A stretch of 64,000 bases of DNA, taken from contig NC_088917.1 of assembly GCF_963576675.1 (NCBI RefSeq), forward strand, positions 17,946,001-18,010,000, written 5' to 3'. Each line of letters opens with the position of its first letter. Position 1 is the first letter of the stretch. Below are positions 32,879-44,895 of the stretch, piece by piece. The notes beneath the pieces were generated by a model. It ran no database searches. It saw nothing but the letters and a program-made list of their open reading frames with translations, and had not been told where the DNA came from. A program made the translations under genes and the position numbers. The stretch comes from Euphorbia lathyris (lineage: Eukaryota > Streptophyta > Magnoliopsida > Malpighiales > Euphorbiaceae).

Positions 32879-33282
32879 ACAGCATACTGTGTCGTCTGAA
32901 CTTTACCCAAAGTAGAAATACTTTGTCTGGAAGTTTTCTTAAGCCAGCTGCTGTCTTTGTACGTTTGTCGAATCTACTCAGCAGCTTCATCTTGAAGTTG
33001 TTCCCGAAGGTCTTCTAGATCCTTCAGTTGCTGAGTTGCGTTTTGTCCAAAACGGCAACGTTTTGACAAACGCGGGCCGAGTTGTACTGAGTTGTTTGAC
33101 TTGGGCTTTAACACTTGTATTGGGCTTGGGCCTTTTAATTCTTGTGTCTTATAAACAGTTTTAACTCAACATTGAACAAACACATTAGTAGAATAAATCA
33201 AAGCATTTAAACTTAGTGTGTTTAGAATATTTTACTTAAACAATTTTGTCAAATCAAAATGATGTGGAAAGGTGTTTCAACA

Positions 33283-33763
33283 GATTTAATTTTCTAGCAA
33301 CCACCATTCAGAATTCAAAAGGAATCTGACAGTTTAAATATCTTTAAACCTTGCTCAATACAACAATTTCAAATGGTTCATTTTAAATTTTAATCTCTCA
33401 TTCATTCGTGTATATCTATTTCGAAATCTTATAGGCAGACCATAGAAAGTTTTTTTTAACCATTGGAAGTTTTCTTCCTCAATTAATTCATTTAATAAAT
33501 TTTAGTCAAAAAAAACTTACTGAATTAATTCACGTTAATGACAATTAAAACCAGTGTAGCCACTAAATGTTTTGCAGAATTAATAATGAATATTAATTCT
33601 ATTCAATTTCACTAATGACATTTAATTCTCTAGTAACTACCATTTATTTAAAAGAATTCTGATAGTGTAAATGTTTTTATTCGCTCTATATAAACATTCT
33701 AAAGTGACACTTTGAACTTTAATTTTTCATTTATTATTGACCAAATTTTAAATGTTTTATTTT
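33283..33763. other. Duplicated block, continuation of segment B
   Basis: No gene is seen. It resumes the sequence broken at 15738 (ATTTAATTTTCTAGCAACC against 2490 TTTAATTTTCTAGTAACC) and continues to the LINE target site. Bases 33748-33763 are the left copy of the LINE target-site duplication. Confidence 0.6.
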
Positions 33764-33904
33764 TTTTGAATGAAAGTTGGGACTCGAAGGTAGGTCCGAC
33801 ATCCCAGCTAGGCTGGCACCCCAGACACAACCAATATCCCGAATCTTATTGAAACAAAGGAAAATTACAGCGAGGGAGAAACAGAAAAGTTAAAGGGAAG
33901 AAAA

Positions 33905-34903
33905 CTAAAAAAAACGAAAATGAGCAACGTTACATAAATCATCAAACACTAAAGCTTGACAGAAAAACGGAGCAGTATGCCACCAGCAGGTAGTCGTAGC
34001 TGATTGGCCATGGCTAGCAAGGCGATCTGCTGCTTGATTACCTTCCCTAAAAATGTGCGTAGCTCTCCATTCCATTTCAGACAGTTGGGTTAAGCACGAG
34101 ATCCATTCCCTCCTAATTCTCCACGGCACATCTGATCTCTGATTGTTTAGCAGCTGTACCGCATAGGTCGAATCCGATTCAATCCATATTCGCCTCCAAT
34201 TTCTCTCCCAAGCCGATTTGACGGCATAAGTTATTGCTTTCAATTCAGCAATGTGAGGGGGCGAGCATTGAATAGGGAAGGCAAAGCATCCAAGAACGAA
34301 GCCTCTAGCATTGCGAAATAGTCCTCCGGCCCCTGCATTCCCAGTTGAGCTCGAAGCCCCGTCAGTGTTTACCTTTATCCACTGCGTCGGTGGTGCCAGC
34401 CAGCGAACAATTGCAAAATCCGGCTCCGGAGGTGGCCGAGTGGCAGTAACAGCTCTAGCGCAGCTCTCCTTTAATAAAAGCATCATTTTATGTTTGAGGA
34501 TTTGGATTGAAGGAAGCTCAGCTTCAAAAATGGCTCGGTTTCTGATAAACCAGATGAACCAAATGCACGACATAATTGCATGATTCCACTCTTTTCTCCT
34601 GCTCTTTCTCACTCTTGCTACCCACAGCGTTAAGAAGAAGTCTGCAAAATTCAGATTGCAGCAGTTCGGCATTCCAAACATGTTAAATATCAGCAGCCAT
34701 AGTTCCTTGGCAACAGCACAGGAGATAAAGAGGTGATTAAGTGTTTCGTCCCTTGATCTGCATAGTTCGCAACGCTGGGCCAGGTGAATTCCGCGGGCCT
34801 GTAGCAGCGATTGCAGCGCAAGCCTGCCATGTAGAAGCTTCCAACAGGTAGCAGCCCTTTTAGGAGGGATATGAGGATTCCAGAGAAATTTGCTCCAAAC
34901 CAC
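33905..34903 (-). pseudogene. LINE zf-RVT and RNase H part
   Basis: A 332-residue frame. Residues 1-95 are the zinc-binding region found after plant LINE reverse transcriptases (NPHIPPKRAATCWKLLHGRL, CELCRSRDETLNHLFISC). Residues about 165-310 are an RNase H domain with VNTDGASS, AELKAI, WIESDS and GNQAADRLASH, so the acidic active-site residues appear present. The frame is separated from RT upstream by stops near 34950. It would remove the RNA strand after target-primed reverse transcription. Confidence 0.8.
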
Positions 34904-34970
34904 TCTATCTCCTGTGCAGTGAGAATCATAAAAAAACTTTTGCTGTTAGCTGTCCTGAATCCGAAGGCTC

Positions 34971-36335
34971 CTAAATACATTCATCTGCCCCATGAAGGAT
35001 CTCAATCTGTTGAATATTCGCCTGAACATTCCTACGCAAGTTATGAATGTTCGTCCATCCACCATTGAGTCTGAAATTGTGAATGGGATCCAAGAGATTA
35101 ATCTGCAAAGTCCTCGGAATATTCAGCTGGTCAGCAACCGAAGGTACCACCCATTTGTCAACCCAAAAATTCAGCCTTGAATCCTCACCAATCCACAAAA
35201 TGGTGTTAATTTTGATTTCATCAAAGATCTTTCTCAGAGATAGCCAGACAGAGGAATATGCAATGTAATTTTTAGCTAAGCCTGAGATCTCAAGGAATCT
35301 CGTCCTGAGCATATCAATGATAAATCCCTTACCTTGGATCAGTTCCCAATTGAATTTCGCAAGGAGAGCTTGATTAAACAGACACAAGTTTTTTATTCCA
35401 AGGCCACCCTTGTCAGTCTGCTGGCAACATATTTTCCAAGGAACCGTTATGAGCTTCCTGCAATCTCTGTGACCTGTCCAGAGGAAGTTTCTCACAGCCC
35501 TGTTAAGTTTCAAAATAAGAGCAGCAGGCCAACGATAAATGAGAAAGGAGTGCACAAGAGCTCCTGTCAGAGCCCATTTTATGAGGGTAAGCCTGCCAGC
35601 AAATGAAAGCATGCGCCCCCTCCAAAGGCTAAATTTACTGAGAAACTTTTCAAGCAGCGGATTCAAAAATCTAGCTCTTGGGGCTCCTTGAAAGAGCGGA
35701 ACACCCAGATAGTTAAAAGGAAGAGTGGCTTGCCTGATGTTCAATAGTGCAGAAAGACAGTTTCTGCACAGAGGCGTAATGTAATTGCCAAATATAGCAT
35801 GTGATTTACTCCAATTTACTGCCTGTCCAGAATATGATTCATACATATTGAAAATATCAAGGATACATTTCATGTTTTTTGTCGAGGCACGAACAAAAAT
35901 CAACATGTCATCAGCATACAGGAGATGTGAGGGGAATGTGGCTCGTCTAGTGTACCTCATAGGGTCAAGCCTGCCATCACTAACCATTTTCGATATCCAT
36001 CTGCCAAGAAAGTCCTCAGCCAACCCAAACAGCGTTGAAGAGAGAGGATCCCCCTGCCTAACTCCACAAGAACAACCAAAATAGCCCTTAATCCCACCTC
36101 CAAGAGCAATTGAGATCCTAGCCGACCTAAGAATTTCCAGAATCCAACCTCTAAATTTCTGAGAGAAACCAAAGGATCCAAGAACTGCAATCAGGAAGTT
36201 CCAATCAAGAGTATCAAATGCCTTTCTGATGTCTATTTTCAGAGCCATGTTACCCCCAAAGCCCTTTCTTTTGAGTAAATTGACACCCTCAGAAGCCGCA
36301 GCAATGCAATGATGAATATTTCTGCCTAGAAGCAA
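34971..36335 (-). pseudogene. LINE reverse transcriptase core
   Basis: A 454-residue frame with KIDIRKAFDTLDW (first Asp), GVRQGDPLSS and the catalytic LLYADDMLIF. A thumb-like region follows (GVPLFQGAPRARF, FSLWRGRMLSFAGRLTLIK). The N-terminal part of RT (SSPGPDGFRGIF, IALIPK) is in another frame at 36289-36600, so a frameshift lies near 36330. This is the enzyme for target-primed reverse transcription at a nicked chromosomal site. Confidence 0.85.
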
Positions 36336-37318
36336 TAGGAGCTAACCTGTCTGAGATGATTTTGGAAATAATATTGTAATTGAAATTTCCCATCGCCACA
36401 GGTCTAAACTGGTGAATTTCATTTTCTCCTTCGACCTTGGGGATAAGCGCTATTATGCTCGAATTCATTCCGGGAAGCATATGACCATAGTCAAAGAAAC
36501 TGAGGACCGTTTGGCAAACATCGTGTTCCACAATATCCCAAAAGTGTTGATAGAAAATACCTCTGAATCCGTCAGGTCCAGGCGAGCTATCCTTATTCAT
36601 ACTGAAAACTGAATTTTAAATTTCCTCACATGAAGGATGATTAAGAAGTAGATCATTGTCCGTGTCTGACACACTGGACGGGATGACAGAACTGATATTC
36701 TTAAAATTAAGGTGCCGAGAGCCACTAGTGAAAAGAGATTCATAGTATGATACCACATGATGAGCAATTGCCTGCTCATCATTTACTAATGTGTTGTCAA
36801 TGATAAGAGCGTCAAGGGAGGATTGCACTTTTCTAATCTTGGCAGCCTGGTGAAAGAAATTAGTGTTTCTGTCCCCAGCAGCAAGCCACTTCTCCTTACC
36901 TTTGTCTCTGAGAAAAATTTCCTGTCTGTATAGCTCAAGGTCCAGGTTCTGCTGTGCTTCCATTTCCCGATTGAATCTGTCATCATTAGATCCTTCTCTA
37001 GAGATCAAGCATTGGATCTCTTCGAGTTTTGCAAGTGCAGAAGTGATGTTGCTATCCACATGACCAAAGACCTCTTTGTTCCATGTTCTGAGCTTGGGCC
37101 TTAGGGTCTTAAGCTTATGACATAGAAGTTGCACAGGGGGAAGAGAGATGCTGCAAGAATCCCAGTGGTCAGAAATTACCCTGCGCAAAGAGATGTGCGT
37201 GGTCCACATCGACAAGAATCTAAATCTGCTTTTTCTAATGATGCCAGTAGCACAGGAGAGAAGGACAGGACTGTGATCTGACTTGTTACGAGGGAGAATC
37301 GAGCAATTTAGCCTGTCC
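36289..37318 (-). pseudogene. LINE region between endonuclease and RT core
   Basis: Two frames, 37215-36616 and 36600-36289, interrupted by a stop at 36616-36618. The first holds helical linker sequence (WNKEVFGHVDSNI, EKWLAAGDRNTNFFH), a well-conserved motif of plant LINE polyproteins. The second holds the RT N-terminus. The endonuclease's last motif (NKSDHSPVLL) lies in frame just upstream, after a stop at 37318-37320. Confidence 0.75.
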
Positions 37319-37929
37319 TAACAGTCAATGAATCCATTGTTAGCCAAAGCTCTGTCCAATTTGCACTCTACATGCTCTTCACCCCTTCTGCCATTCGACC
37401 AGGTGAACTGCAGGCCAGAGCTTTCTACCTCCATAAGCTCTCCATTTTGGATAAATTCTCTAAAATCCCGGCAACTGCTTTCAGGCGGGCTTCTACCAGT
37501 TTTCTCATGTGCTCCAGTTACCGCATTAAAGTCCCCTATGACCAATCTTTTATCACAGTCTGCAATAGAAAGTAAAGAGTTCCAGAGAGTTCTGCGCCTG
37601 CTAGCTTGGTTGCTGCCATAAACAAAAGAGATTTGAAAAACAGAGTTGCTTAGACTGTATAATAATGATACATGCTGCGAATGGGAGATTATCGTGGAGC
37701 AGCGATTCATGAATCCAGATTTACAGAAAACCCAAATCGAATTGATGTCATTACACGCTAGTAATTGCAGGCCAATTGATCTCCAAAACAGTTCCGGGAT
37801 TCTATCAAAATCGACCATGGGTTCAGCTAAACATAGAAGATCCAGGTGATTAGTTCTGCAGATTAATCTCAGAGCCCTCTGGGTTCCCGCGTTTAATATT
37901 CCCCTGCAGTTCCAGAACAAGATATTCAT
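37318..37929 (-). pseudogene. LINE AP-type endonuclease
   Basis: Begins MNILFWNCRGI and has LCLAEP (catalytic Glu), VIGDFNAV (Asp and Asn), FTWSNGR and LDRALAN. These are the ordered motifs of the exonuclease-endonuclease-phosphatase fold used by L1 elements to nick target DNA. A TAG at 37318-37320 cuts the frame just before the final SDH motif. Confidence 0.8.
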
Positions 37930-38228
37930 AATTATTGGGAACGAGTTCGCCCAGACTGGCGAGAATCTCTATTTTTGCCTCTAGATTTTTTCCGGGATGT
38001 AATCCAGTCACTGCTTTCAGCTGCATATTCTTTGGCCATTGAATTTTCTCTATTTTACGTTCTGATCATATGCTTCGCCCTTTCAGGAGACTCATTAAGG
38101 AAGTTTAACTCTTTTGGCAGACTTGCAGGAGGTCGAGTTTCAAGACTCTCAGAATCAGACCCAGCCTTCCTGTCATCCCCACTACTATCTTCCCAGTCAT
38201 CTCCCCCCTCAGAACCATTCGTTTCTGG

Positions 38229-39274
38229 TTAGTGCAGAACAATTTGCCGATTTTCTTCATCTTTCGTGCTCTCATCTTTTGACTTTTTCTCATTCTGCAA
38301 AGCACTACTCTCATCATCCTTCTTCTCAGAGTCTGTAGCAACAGCATCTTGAGCTCGTTGCCAGATCCTTGTCACCGTCTGTTTAGCGGGGTTTTTTACC
38401 TGAATGTGCGATTTGGGAGCATAAACATTTTTCCGGCAATTCTCAAGAGAGTGGCCAATGGCAGAGCAGTGGGTGCACAACAAAGGTAGATTTTCATATT
38501 CTAGGAAAACCCACTGTTTATGATTATCAGTGTCAACCCGAATTTTATCCTGAATATCCCCAGTTAACTCAACGTCAATAAGCACCTTGGCATAATGCCC
38601 AAATTCACCATTAACAATGTTATTGTCAAATTTAATCGGAACACCAACAGCTCTAGCAATACTAGCAATGATTCTGGTATCCCAGAATTCCCAAGGAAGA
38701 TTATAGAGTCTTACCCAAACCTGCGCCGAGGTAGATTTGTGAAGCTCCGGATTGAAACTAGGGGTCCAAGTCGAGAATCTGATAATTCCCGGCTTAAGGG
38801 AGATCGCTCCATGTCCCCAAATGCATTGAAGAGCATTTTCATCCGGCATGACAATCTGATAAAATCCCTTTCCAAGCGAAATAAGTTTCCAGTCAAGGTT
38901 TCGCTTCCATACCTAATTAAGCTTCTGTTTAAGCTCAGCGTGTTTCCATGGTTTTTCCCCTTTATTTAGTGAAATCCGTCCAATTACCGAGAATTGAACT
39001 TCTTTGACCCTCTCCTCATAAATCGATTGAGGAATTCGGACTGCCTTGAATCCTCCTTCCTCTGAGACCATCGGTATCGTCGGCTTGGGGATGGCCGTTG
39101 ACAGCTTCAGAGAAGGAATAGAAGTGGACGGAATGGATTTTCTGAGGACATCAGCAAAGAGCTCGAAGCAGGCTGTCTATCTGCAATTGAGAACTTAGCA
39201 AATGAGGTTTTATCAAACAGGTGCGCAATCGCAAAATCTGCGTGGACGTCGGTGGCCGGCGGAGGAGAGATCAT
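38229..39274 (-). pseudogene. LINE ORF1 (DUF4283-like, CCHC knuckle)
   Basis: The main frame 38849-38229 contains a DUF4283-like region (WVRLYNLPWEFWD, FDNNIVNGEFGHYAKVLIDV) and a canonical zinc knuckle CTHCSAIGHSLENC. An acidic-basic tail follows. The likely original start is the ATG at 39274 (MISPPPATDVHADF). That frame stops after about 56 codons, and a further stop lies near 38914, so ORF1 is broken at least twice. It would bind the element RNA. Confidence 0.75.
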
Positions 39275-39357
39275 GTCGGCGGGTTTAGGTCATCGCCTCA
39301 AAAACTCTGATAAGGCAGATGGATCCGACAGGTCACTCTCATTAAATGTTTTATTTT

Positions 39358-41579
39358 ATAAATTAGGAATTTTTATAGTTTAATACGCTATTAAAAAAAT
39401 CTTATATGTCAATCTTACCTATACTATTCATTTCTGTTATCATATTTTCTTTTTATAATATAAAGGTTGGAATACTAGTAAAAAAAGTTTAAGAAGATCA
39501 AGTGATATTTTTTTTTTTTTTTTTTTGCTTTTATAAGTTTGACTTTTTACAATATTTACTATAGGTATTTAGTGAGATCAACAGAGAAAAAGTTGTTGAA
39601 TAATACAGAATTTGTTATTGTTGTGTATAATGCTTTAAAAATATAGGAAACATATGTTATAATTAAACGGGAAATAATTTATTAGTTTCTATATTTTTCT
39701 TGTAAGATATTGTTTAGTGCTCGTACTTTTAATAATAAATTATAAGGTCATTCATTTTTATTATTGTATTCAATAGTTTAATATCTCTATCGATTTAAAT
39801 TACGTTTTTTCCTTTACTTATTATTAGCGATAAATAAATAACATGTTTGATATTGTTGTGGCCCTTTTGGAGAAAGAATGAAATTATAAGTGTATGAGCG
39901 GTTTATAATACCCACAAAATTCAAAATGCACCAAATTTGACTTTTGATTGGTATGAATAATAGGGACCGAATAATTCCTTAAGGTCTAGATTATCAAGAG
40001 ATAACCCAAAGAATAATAAATGGATTGCAAGAAGAGCACGAAATTGTAAGGATGCTGAAATATAAAAGTCAAAAAGCTGAAATTTTTAATTGCTTGATAA
40101 ACTGAAAATTATAAGGAAATAGAATAAAAACAAGGGAAAAAATGAGAATTCGAAATTTAAAGTATAATTGTGTAGAGTCTGATAGGAAAGTTTTATCTCT
40201 ATCTTGTTGTGTATTTTACGGTGTATTTTTGTGTAATTATACTGTTTTAAATTAATGCACTTTTTAAATAAATTAACAAATAGAAATCCTTCACCCACTT
40301 TCATTAAATTTCATCCATTTTTACTCACTTTCAACCGTGTTCAGTCACTTTCTATTTGTAATAAAAATAAAATTATAAAGACATAAAGAAACGTGGGGCT
40401 TAATAATGCTATTTGATAGGATTGAGAGACGTTCACGCAAACACAATGTAAAGGAGCGAGACAAGACAAATTGAGCACATGCGGGGCAAAGAAATCATGT
40501 CTGAAAGAGCCTACAACACCACGTGTGATGAAATCCACATGTCGTGTGAAGAAGTTATACATACGACCAAAGAAGCATGAATTTGCAAAATCGTGTCTCC
40601 TGAAATCAACAAAGTCCACACAATGTGTCAAATACTTCACATGACTCGTGAATTACATCTTTAAAGGCAAAATGTTTCATAGCTTCATGACATGCCAAGT
40701 CATGACTCCACATACCATGTGATGACTTTGTAAGTTGGGTCAACGGACGAATCAAAGATAAACAATACGAGACTAATGTTCAGCTCCAGACACCGATGAA
40801 TCATCAATTCACTTTTAAGTTCAAGTTTGTCATTTTCAATTTCAGCTTTTGTCAATATTTTTATTCTTACGATTAATTGCTTTTGTCAAACGTAATTTCT
40901 CTACAAAATTAACATAGTTTTCAGTTATAATTATTGCTTTCGTTTCCAATTTCCATCATCTGTAATCAAAACAATATTCACAAAATCAATAAAAAAAATG
41001 AAAAAATTCCTAAATCTTTTGTGTTGATTTCATTTTAGTCACCATTGCTTTAGCTAGTTAAACTTTCTGTCTTGGAGCTAGGCACCCAAGAAGGATTTTT
41101 ATTCGCCCAATCGTTTAGTTGTTAGAAGTGAAGTTTAACTCACATTTTACAAACGAAACCAATAAAAGTTAATTAGGAATTAACTTCTCTGGCACTCCCA
41201 CACAATCACTCACAAAAGCTAAGGTTGAAACCGGGATATTTCGAAAATATATCACCAACAAGTACAAACATAAATTTTGGTTTCAAAGTGAAAACATATT
41301 AAATTCAGGTACCAAAAATGTAATGTACCTGTAATAAGTAAATGACAAATTAATAATTTAAATGGATGGAATAACTAAACTGTTTAATAGAACTAAAGTA
41401 AAATATTAAAAATATAAGGACTAATAAATCATTTATCCCTAATTAAAAAATAAATATTTGATGTCAATAAATGTATAGTTTAGGGATTCCTTGTTAGCTC
41501 CTTGACGAAGTCCTTCTATTCACGTATAAAACAATAATGTTAGAGTAGAATTGTGTATCTAACTTCTGCATTCTACATT
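39358..41579. other. Duplicated block, last part of segment B
   Basis: No gene is seen. It matches 2615-7110 without the hAT element that interrupts copy A at 3829-5050. The empty site CATACGACCAAAG lies at 40560-40573. The end, near 41508, is where copies A and B part company. Confidence 0.6.
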
Positions 41580-41584
41580 CTGAT

Positions 41585-42843
41585 TGTCACGTCCGTGTCT
41601 AAATTTTTAAAATTTATATTTTGATATTAATATATATTATAATTATTGGGTATATGATATTAATTTGGTGCTATAGAAAAAGTTTGGAGTTAATTTGATG
41701 GTTTTATGTGTAAATTAAAAATTTAGGATAATTTGATTATAGAAAGATAGAGAATCAAATGTGATATTTATCAAATTTGGATATATATTCCAAATTTATC
41801 TGACTCATCGTCATCTTCTTTTTCTTTTCCTTTCCTTTCAAATTCATCAGTTTTCTCTGAACCGTTTTAAGGCTTAATTTGGTTGATTTACATATATACA
41901 TATATGTTTTTGGTTTCAATGTATATATATATATTGAACAAAATGAATTTGATGATTTCTTACGAATTGTTTTTGGATTGAAAAATCGATTGCGGTTATT
42001 GTTGTTATTATTTTGGATTGAAGTCCAAATATGATTTTTATAATACAAAAGGGCTAATTGAAGCCAAATGATTTATGGTTATGAAATAGTTTGGAATTTG
42101 ATTGTAAAAGGAAATTTGAGTACGTTATGATTTTATGATTTTATATCCATCGAGAGTTATCCGGATCGGTGGTTTTATATTTGAAGACCATGTTCAGTGA
42201 GGGACATGGCCTGTGTATACAGTTTGAAGACCTATTGGGTATGGCAGTGAAGTGTTGGGTAAGACCATATGGGATAGGCAATGTTAAGAGACGTCTTGAC
42301 TATATATGTGATTATGGATTGATACTTAAGGGGAGAAACTCGAGGATGGATACAATGTTTTAAGTTCATTTGGATTATGTTTTCGGTTACGATTGATTTT
42401 GATATAAGGTTTTACGTTTGATTGAATATGAGTTGGTTTTGGTTTGATAAAACATTTATTTGATTATGAATTGTTTTGATGAAACGTTTATTTGTTTTGA
42501 TTCGTTTTAAGGTTTTGATTAAATCCCTTTATAAATGTATATATGTAGCTATGTTAAGTAAAGTTGGTTTTTATAGTTGATAGTTTCTTACTGAGATTTT
42601 TATCTCACCTTTTTTTTAAATGTTTTAATGTTTTTAGGTGAGAAAGTACATGATAGAGAGAAGGTTACCGACCGATTAGGCAAGGATCGGAAATTGTTGC
42701 TTATTGTTAGAATTATGGTTAGAACTTTGGTATTTAATTGTAATATAATGATATTTGGATAATTGGAGACTTCTAAGTATTGATTATAATCTTTCTATTT
42801 CATGTCCGATGCCGATTGAGGTCGTTTAGGGTCGGGTGTGACA
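41585..42843. mobile_element. Solo LTR, 1259 bp
   Basis: Starts TGTCACGTCCGTGTC and ends GGGTCGGGTGTGACA, flanked by the 5-bp duplication CTGAT (41580-41584 and 42844-42848). No gag-pol or second LTR is seen. It is related to the fragments at 7111 and 7727, which read in the opposite direction. Orientation of transcription is not settled. The frames at 41755-42048 and 42169-42363 are not supported as genes. Confidence 0.65.
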
Positions 42844-43070
42844 CTGATACTTAAGTTAGTATTTTTTGATAAAAGATTCATATTATGTGTGTAGAATATG
42901 TAGTGTCTTCTCTTTATATAATAATGTTTTCATCATTATTTGGATAGTTTGCAATGTCCAGTGGACCGCTACTTTTACCACGTGTGTTGAGATTGACAGC
43001 TTAATCTTTATATAGAAAGGTAGGACGCATTATTCCGGATTTGTGACATGTCCGATCAAGTTGAGCCGAT

Positions 43071-44887
43071 TAGGGATGGTAATGGTAGGGTACCTGTGGT
43101 TAGTGTCAATCCCAAACAATTATCCATTTATTGTTTAACTACTCGTACCTGTCCCATTACCCTAACTGCTATACTTTTTGCATTTAATATCCGTCCCATT
43201 TAATTCGCGGGTATCCTTACCTGTTAAGAATCAATACATAAAATAAAAAATATTACAAATTTAACAAAGTATAAATTTAACTAGGGCTGGGTGCGAATCT
43301 TGGAAAAACTGGATTGGACCGAATATCCGAGTAAAAAGATCGAGAATTGGACCGAACTGTTGACTTTTTTCAAAGAACTGCACCGAAGTGCACTGTTGAC
43401 TTTTTATCAAAGAACTGGACCGATAACCGAATTGGATTGGATTGGACTGAACTGGATTGCAAGAACTGAAGATTTATCATATTAAATTTATATTTTATAT
43501 GAAGTTTTATTTTTTCCTCTTTAGTGAAGTGTTGTATTTCCTATTTTTATTTATGGTAGGTTGTATTTCCTATTCTTATTTACGGTGGATTAGAATTATT
43601 AGGGTGATCTAAGGTAGGTTATATTTTATCAAAAAAAAAAAAAAAAGGTATGTTATATTTTCTATTCTTATTTAAGGTATGTTAGAATTATTAGGGCGAT
43701 GATTTGTAAGGCCAACTGTACTTTTTTTGTCTCGTTCCCTATTTAAGATAATCAGCTGGTACTAATTGATTATGCAGTTGGTTAATGAAATCTTTCTTTT
43801 TGCTTCTTCTATATTTTTCTCTCTATTCTATCTATTCTCATTCTTTTTTCTTCCTATTCTAAAATCCTAGTTCACCATAATCCTAGTTCTGATATCATCT
43901 CCTTAATTTCCTTTCTAAACTGAAATCTAATTGTCTGCAATTTCAATTTCAAATATTGTTTCTCCTACTATTTCTTTTGGTTATTAGTGAAATCCTAAAT
44001 TTTGTGTACATATGACAATCAAAATAGATCAATTAATTTGATAGTGTTTGATTTTAGTCAAATTTTGATTTCTGTTATTGAATTTTAACTCATTAGAATC
44101 TGGTTACATTTTTTCTGCTATTGTACTTTAATTTGTTGATGTTTAGCTTAAGTTGTGCATTTCTTAAGATTTGCATGTGTTAAGATATTAAAATTGTTAA
44201 TCTTGAAACTAAGTTACCTATTTGTTCTTTAGCAATTCGGTTCACCATTACTTTATTTAGGTTGAAATTAATATTAGGTATTGTGAACACATGTTATTTA
44301 ATTATTTTTTATTAAGAATTTTATATATTTATTATCTTGTAAATTATGTTTTTAATTTATTTTTGGTAAAAGCATAGGTATTTTATTATTTAACTCGTAA
44401 ATAACTGTACTGGATGGACCGGAACCGAATCCCCGAATCTCCGCATTGGACCGGATCGAAATTTTCAATTCAATCCTGGAGATTCATTTTTAGGAATCTC
44501 CGAAGTTCAATCCAATCCTGGAGATTCTTAAATCCCCGAACTGGACCGAAATGTGCCCAGCCCTAAATTTAACAAATCATTTATCTAAAAATTGAATAAA
44601 TTGAAACTTAATCAATAAGAATAAAGTAGCTTAATGGTGTCACTCAATAATTGAAGAACAAAAGGTTGAGGTTTGAATCACACGTCTTATCTTAAAAACA
44701 ATAATATTTTTTAACATATAAAAGATTTATGACGGGTACCAGATACCTGGGGGTACTCTCATACCCGTCACGGGTAATGGTTTTGATCTAATGCCTATTT
44801 CATACCATTTTATATAGGGTACGAATAGTTTCATTAGGATCGAGTAGTGTCGAGTACCCACGGATACAGTACCCGTTGCTATCTCTA
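43071..44887. mobile_element. hAT-like element, outer
   Basis: Left end TAGGGATGGTAATGG and right end GTTGCTATCTCTA form a terminal inverted repeat, with GGGTACC-rich subterminal blocks. The flanks GAGCCGAT (43063-43070) and GAACTGAT (44888-44895) are a decayed 8-bp duplication (6 of 8 match). It is non-coding and interrupted by another hAT element at 43282-44565. Confidence 0.6.
43282..44565. mobile_element. hAT-like element, inner
   Basis: Left end TAGGGCTGGGTGC and right end GTGCCCAGCCCTA with a perfect 8-bp duplication AATTTAAC (43274-43281 and 44566-44573). Subterminal TGGACCGAA-type repeats lie in both ends. The 1284-bp interior is AT-rich with no transposase. The perfect duplication shows it is younger than the element it sits in. 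Confidence 0.75.
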
Positions 44888-44895
44888 GAACTGAT

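Larger units (their letters stand above)
15739..33282 (-). mobile_element. Solo LTR (about 1.33 kb) split by the Tat element
   Basis: Bases 15739-16666 and 32884-33282 read as one 1327-bp sequence once the inserted retrotransposon and its duplicated ACAGC are removed. Its ends are TGTTGG...CAACA, flanked by a 5-bp TSD GATTT at 15734-15738 and 33283-33287, as for an LTR left by LTR-LTR recombination. On the minus strand it begins TGTTGAAACACCTTTCC and has a TATA box CTATAAATAG (16482-16491), so it points left. The TGTTGAAACACC terminus recalls Ty1/copia SIRE/Maximus-type LTRs, from general knowledge and not checked. There is no internal region, so it is not autonomous. Confidence 0.7.
33764..39341 (-). 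mobile_element. L1-type LINE, near full length, inactive
   Basis: Minus-strand element of about 5.6 kb flanked by the 16-bp direct repeat TTAAATGTTTTATTTT at 33748-33763 and 39342-39357. In element order: 5' end about 39341, broken ORF1 (Gag-like, CCHC), endonuclease, reverse transcriptase, zf-RVT region, RNase H, 3' untranslated region, and a short A-tract at 33764-33769. The empty site is preserved in the paralogous block at 2606-2620. A C-terminal RNase H is found in several plant L1 lineages. Multiple stops and frameshifts make it non-autonomous. Confidence 0.85.

Noticed and set aside
34311..38338. Plus-strand frames opposite the LINE and, at 22374-27436, opposite pol
   Set aside because: Shadows of the minus-strand coding regions; no independent motifs.
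40341..40640. 99-residue minus frame similar to 3614-3823, suggesting a conserved small gene
   Set aside because: Similarity follows from the segmental duplication; the frame lengths differ and no domain is visible.
43291..43485. 64-residue frame rich in LDW/ELDW
   Set aside because: It is the translated subterminal repeat (CTGGACCGAA-like) of a hAT MITE.
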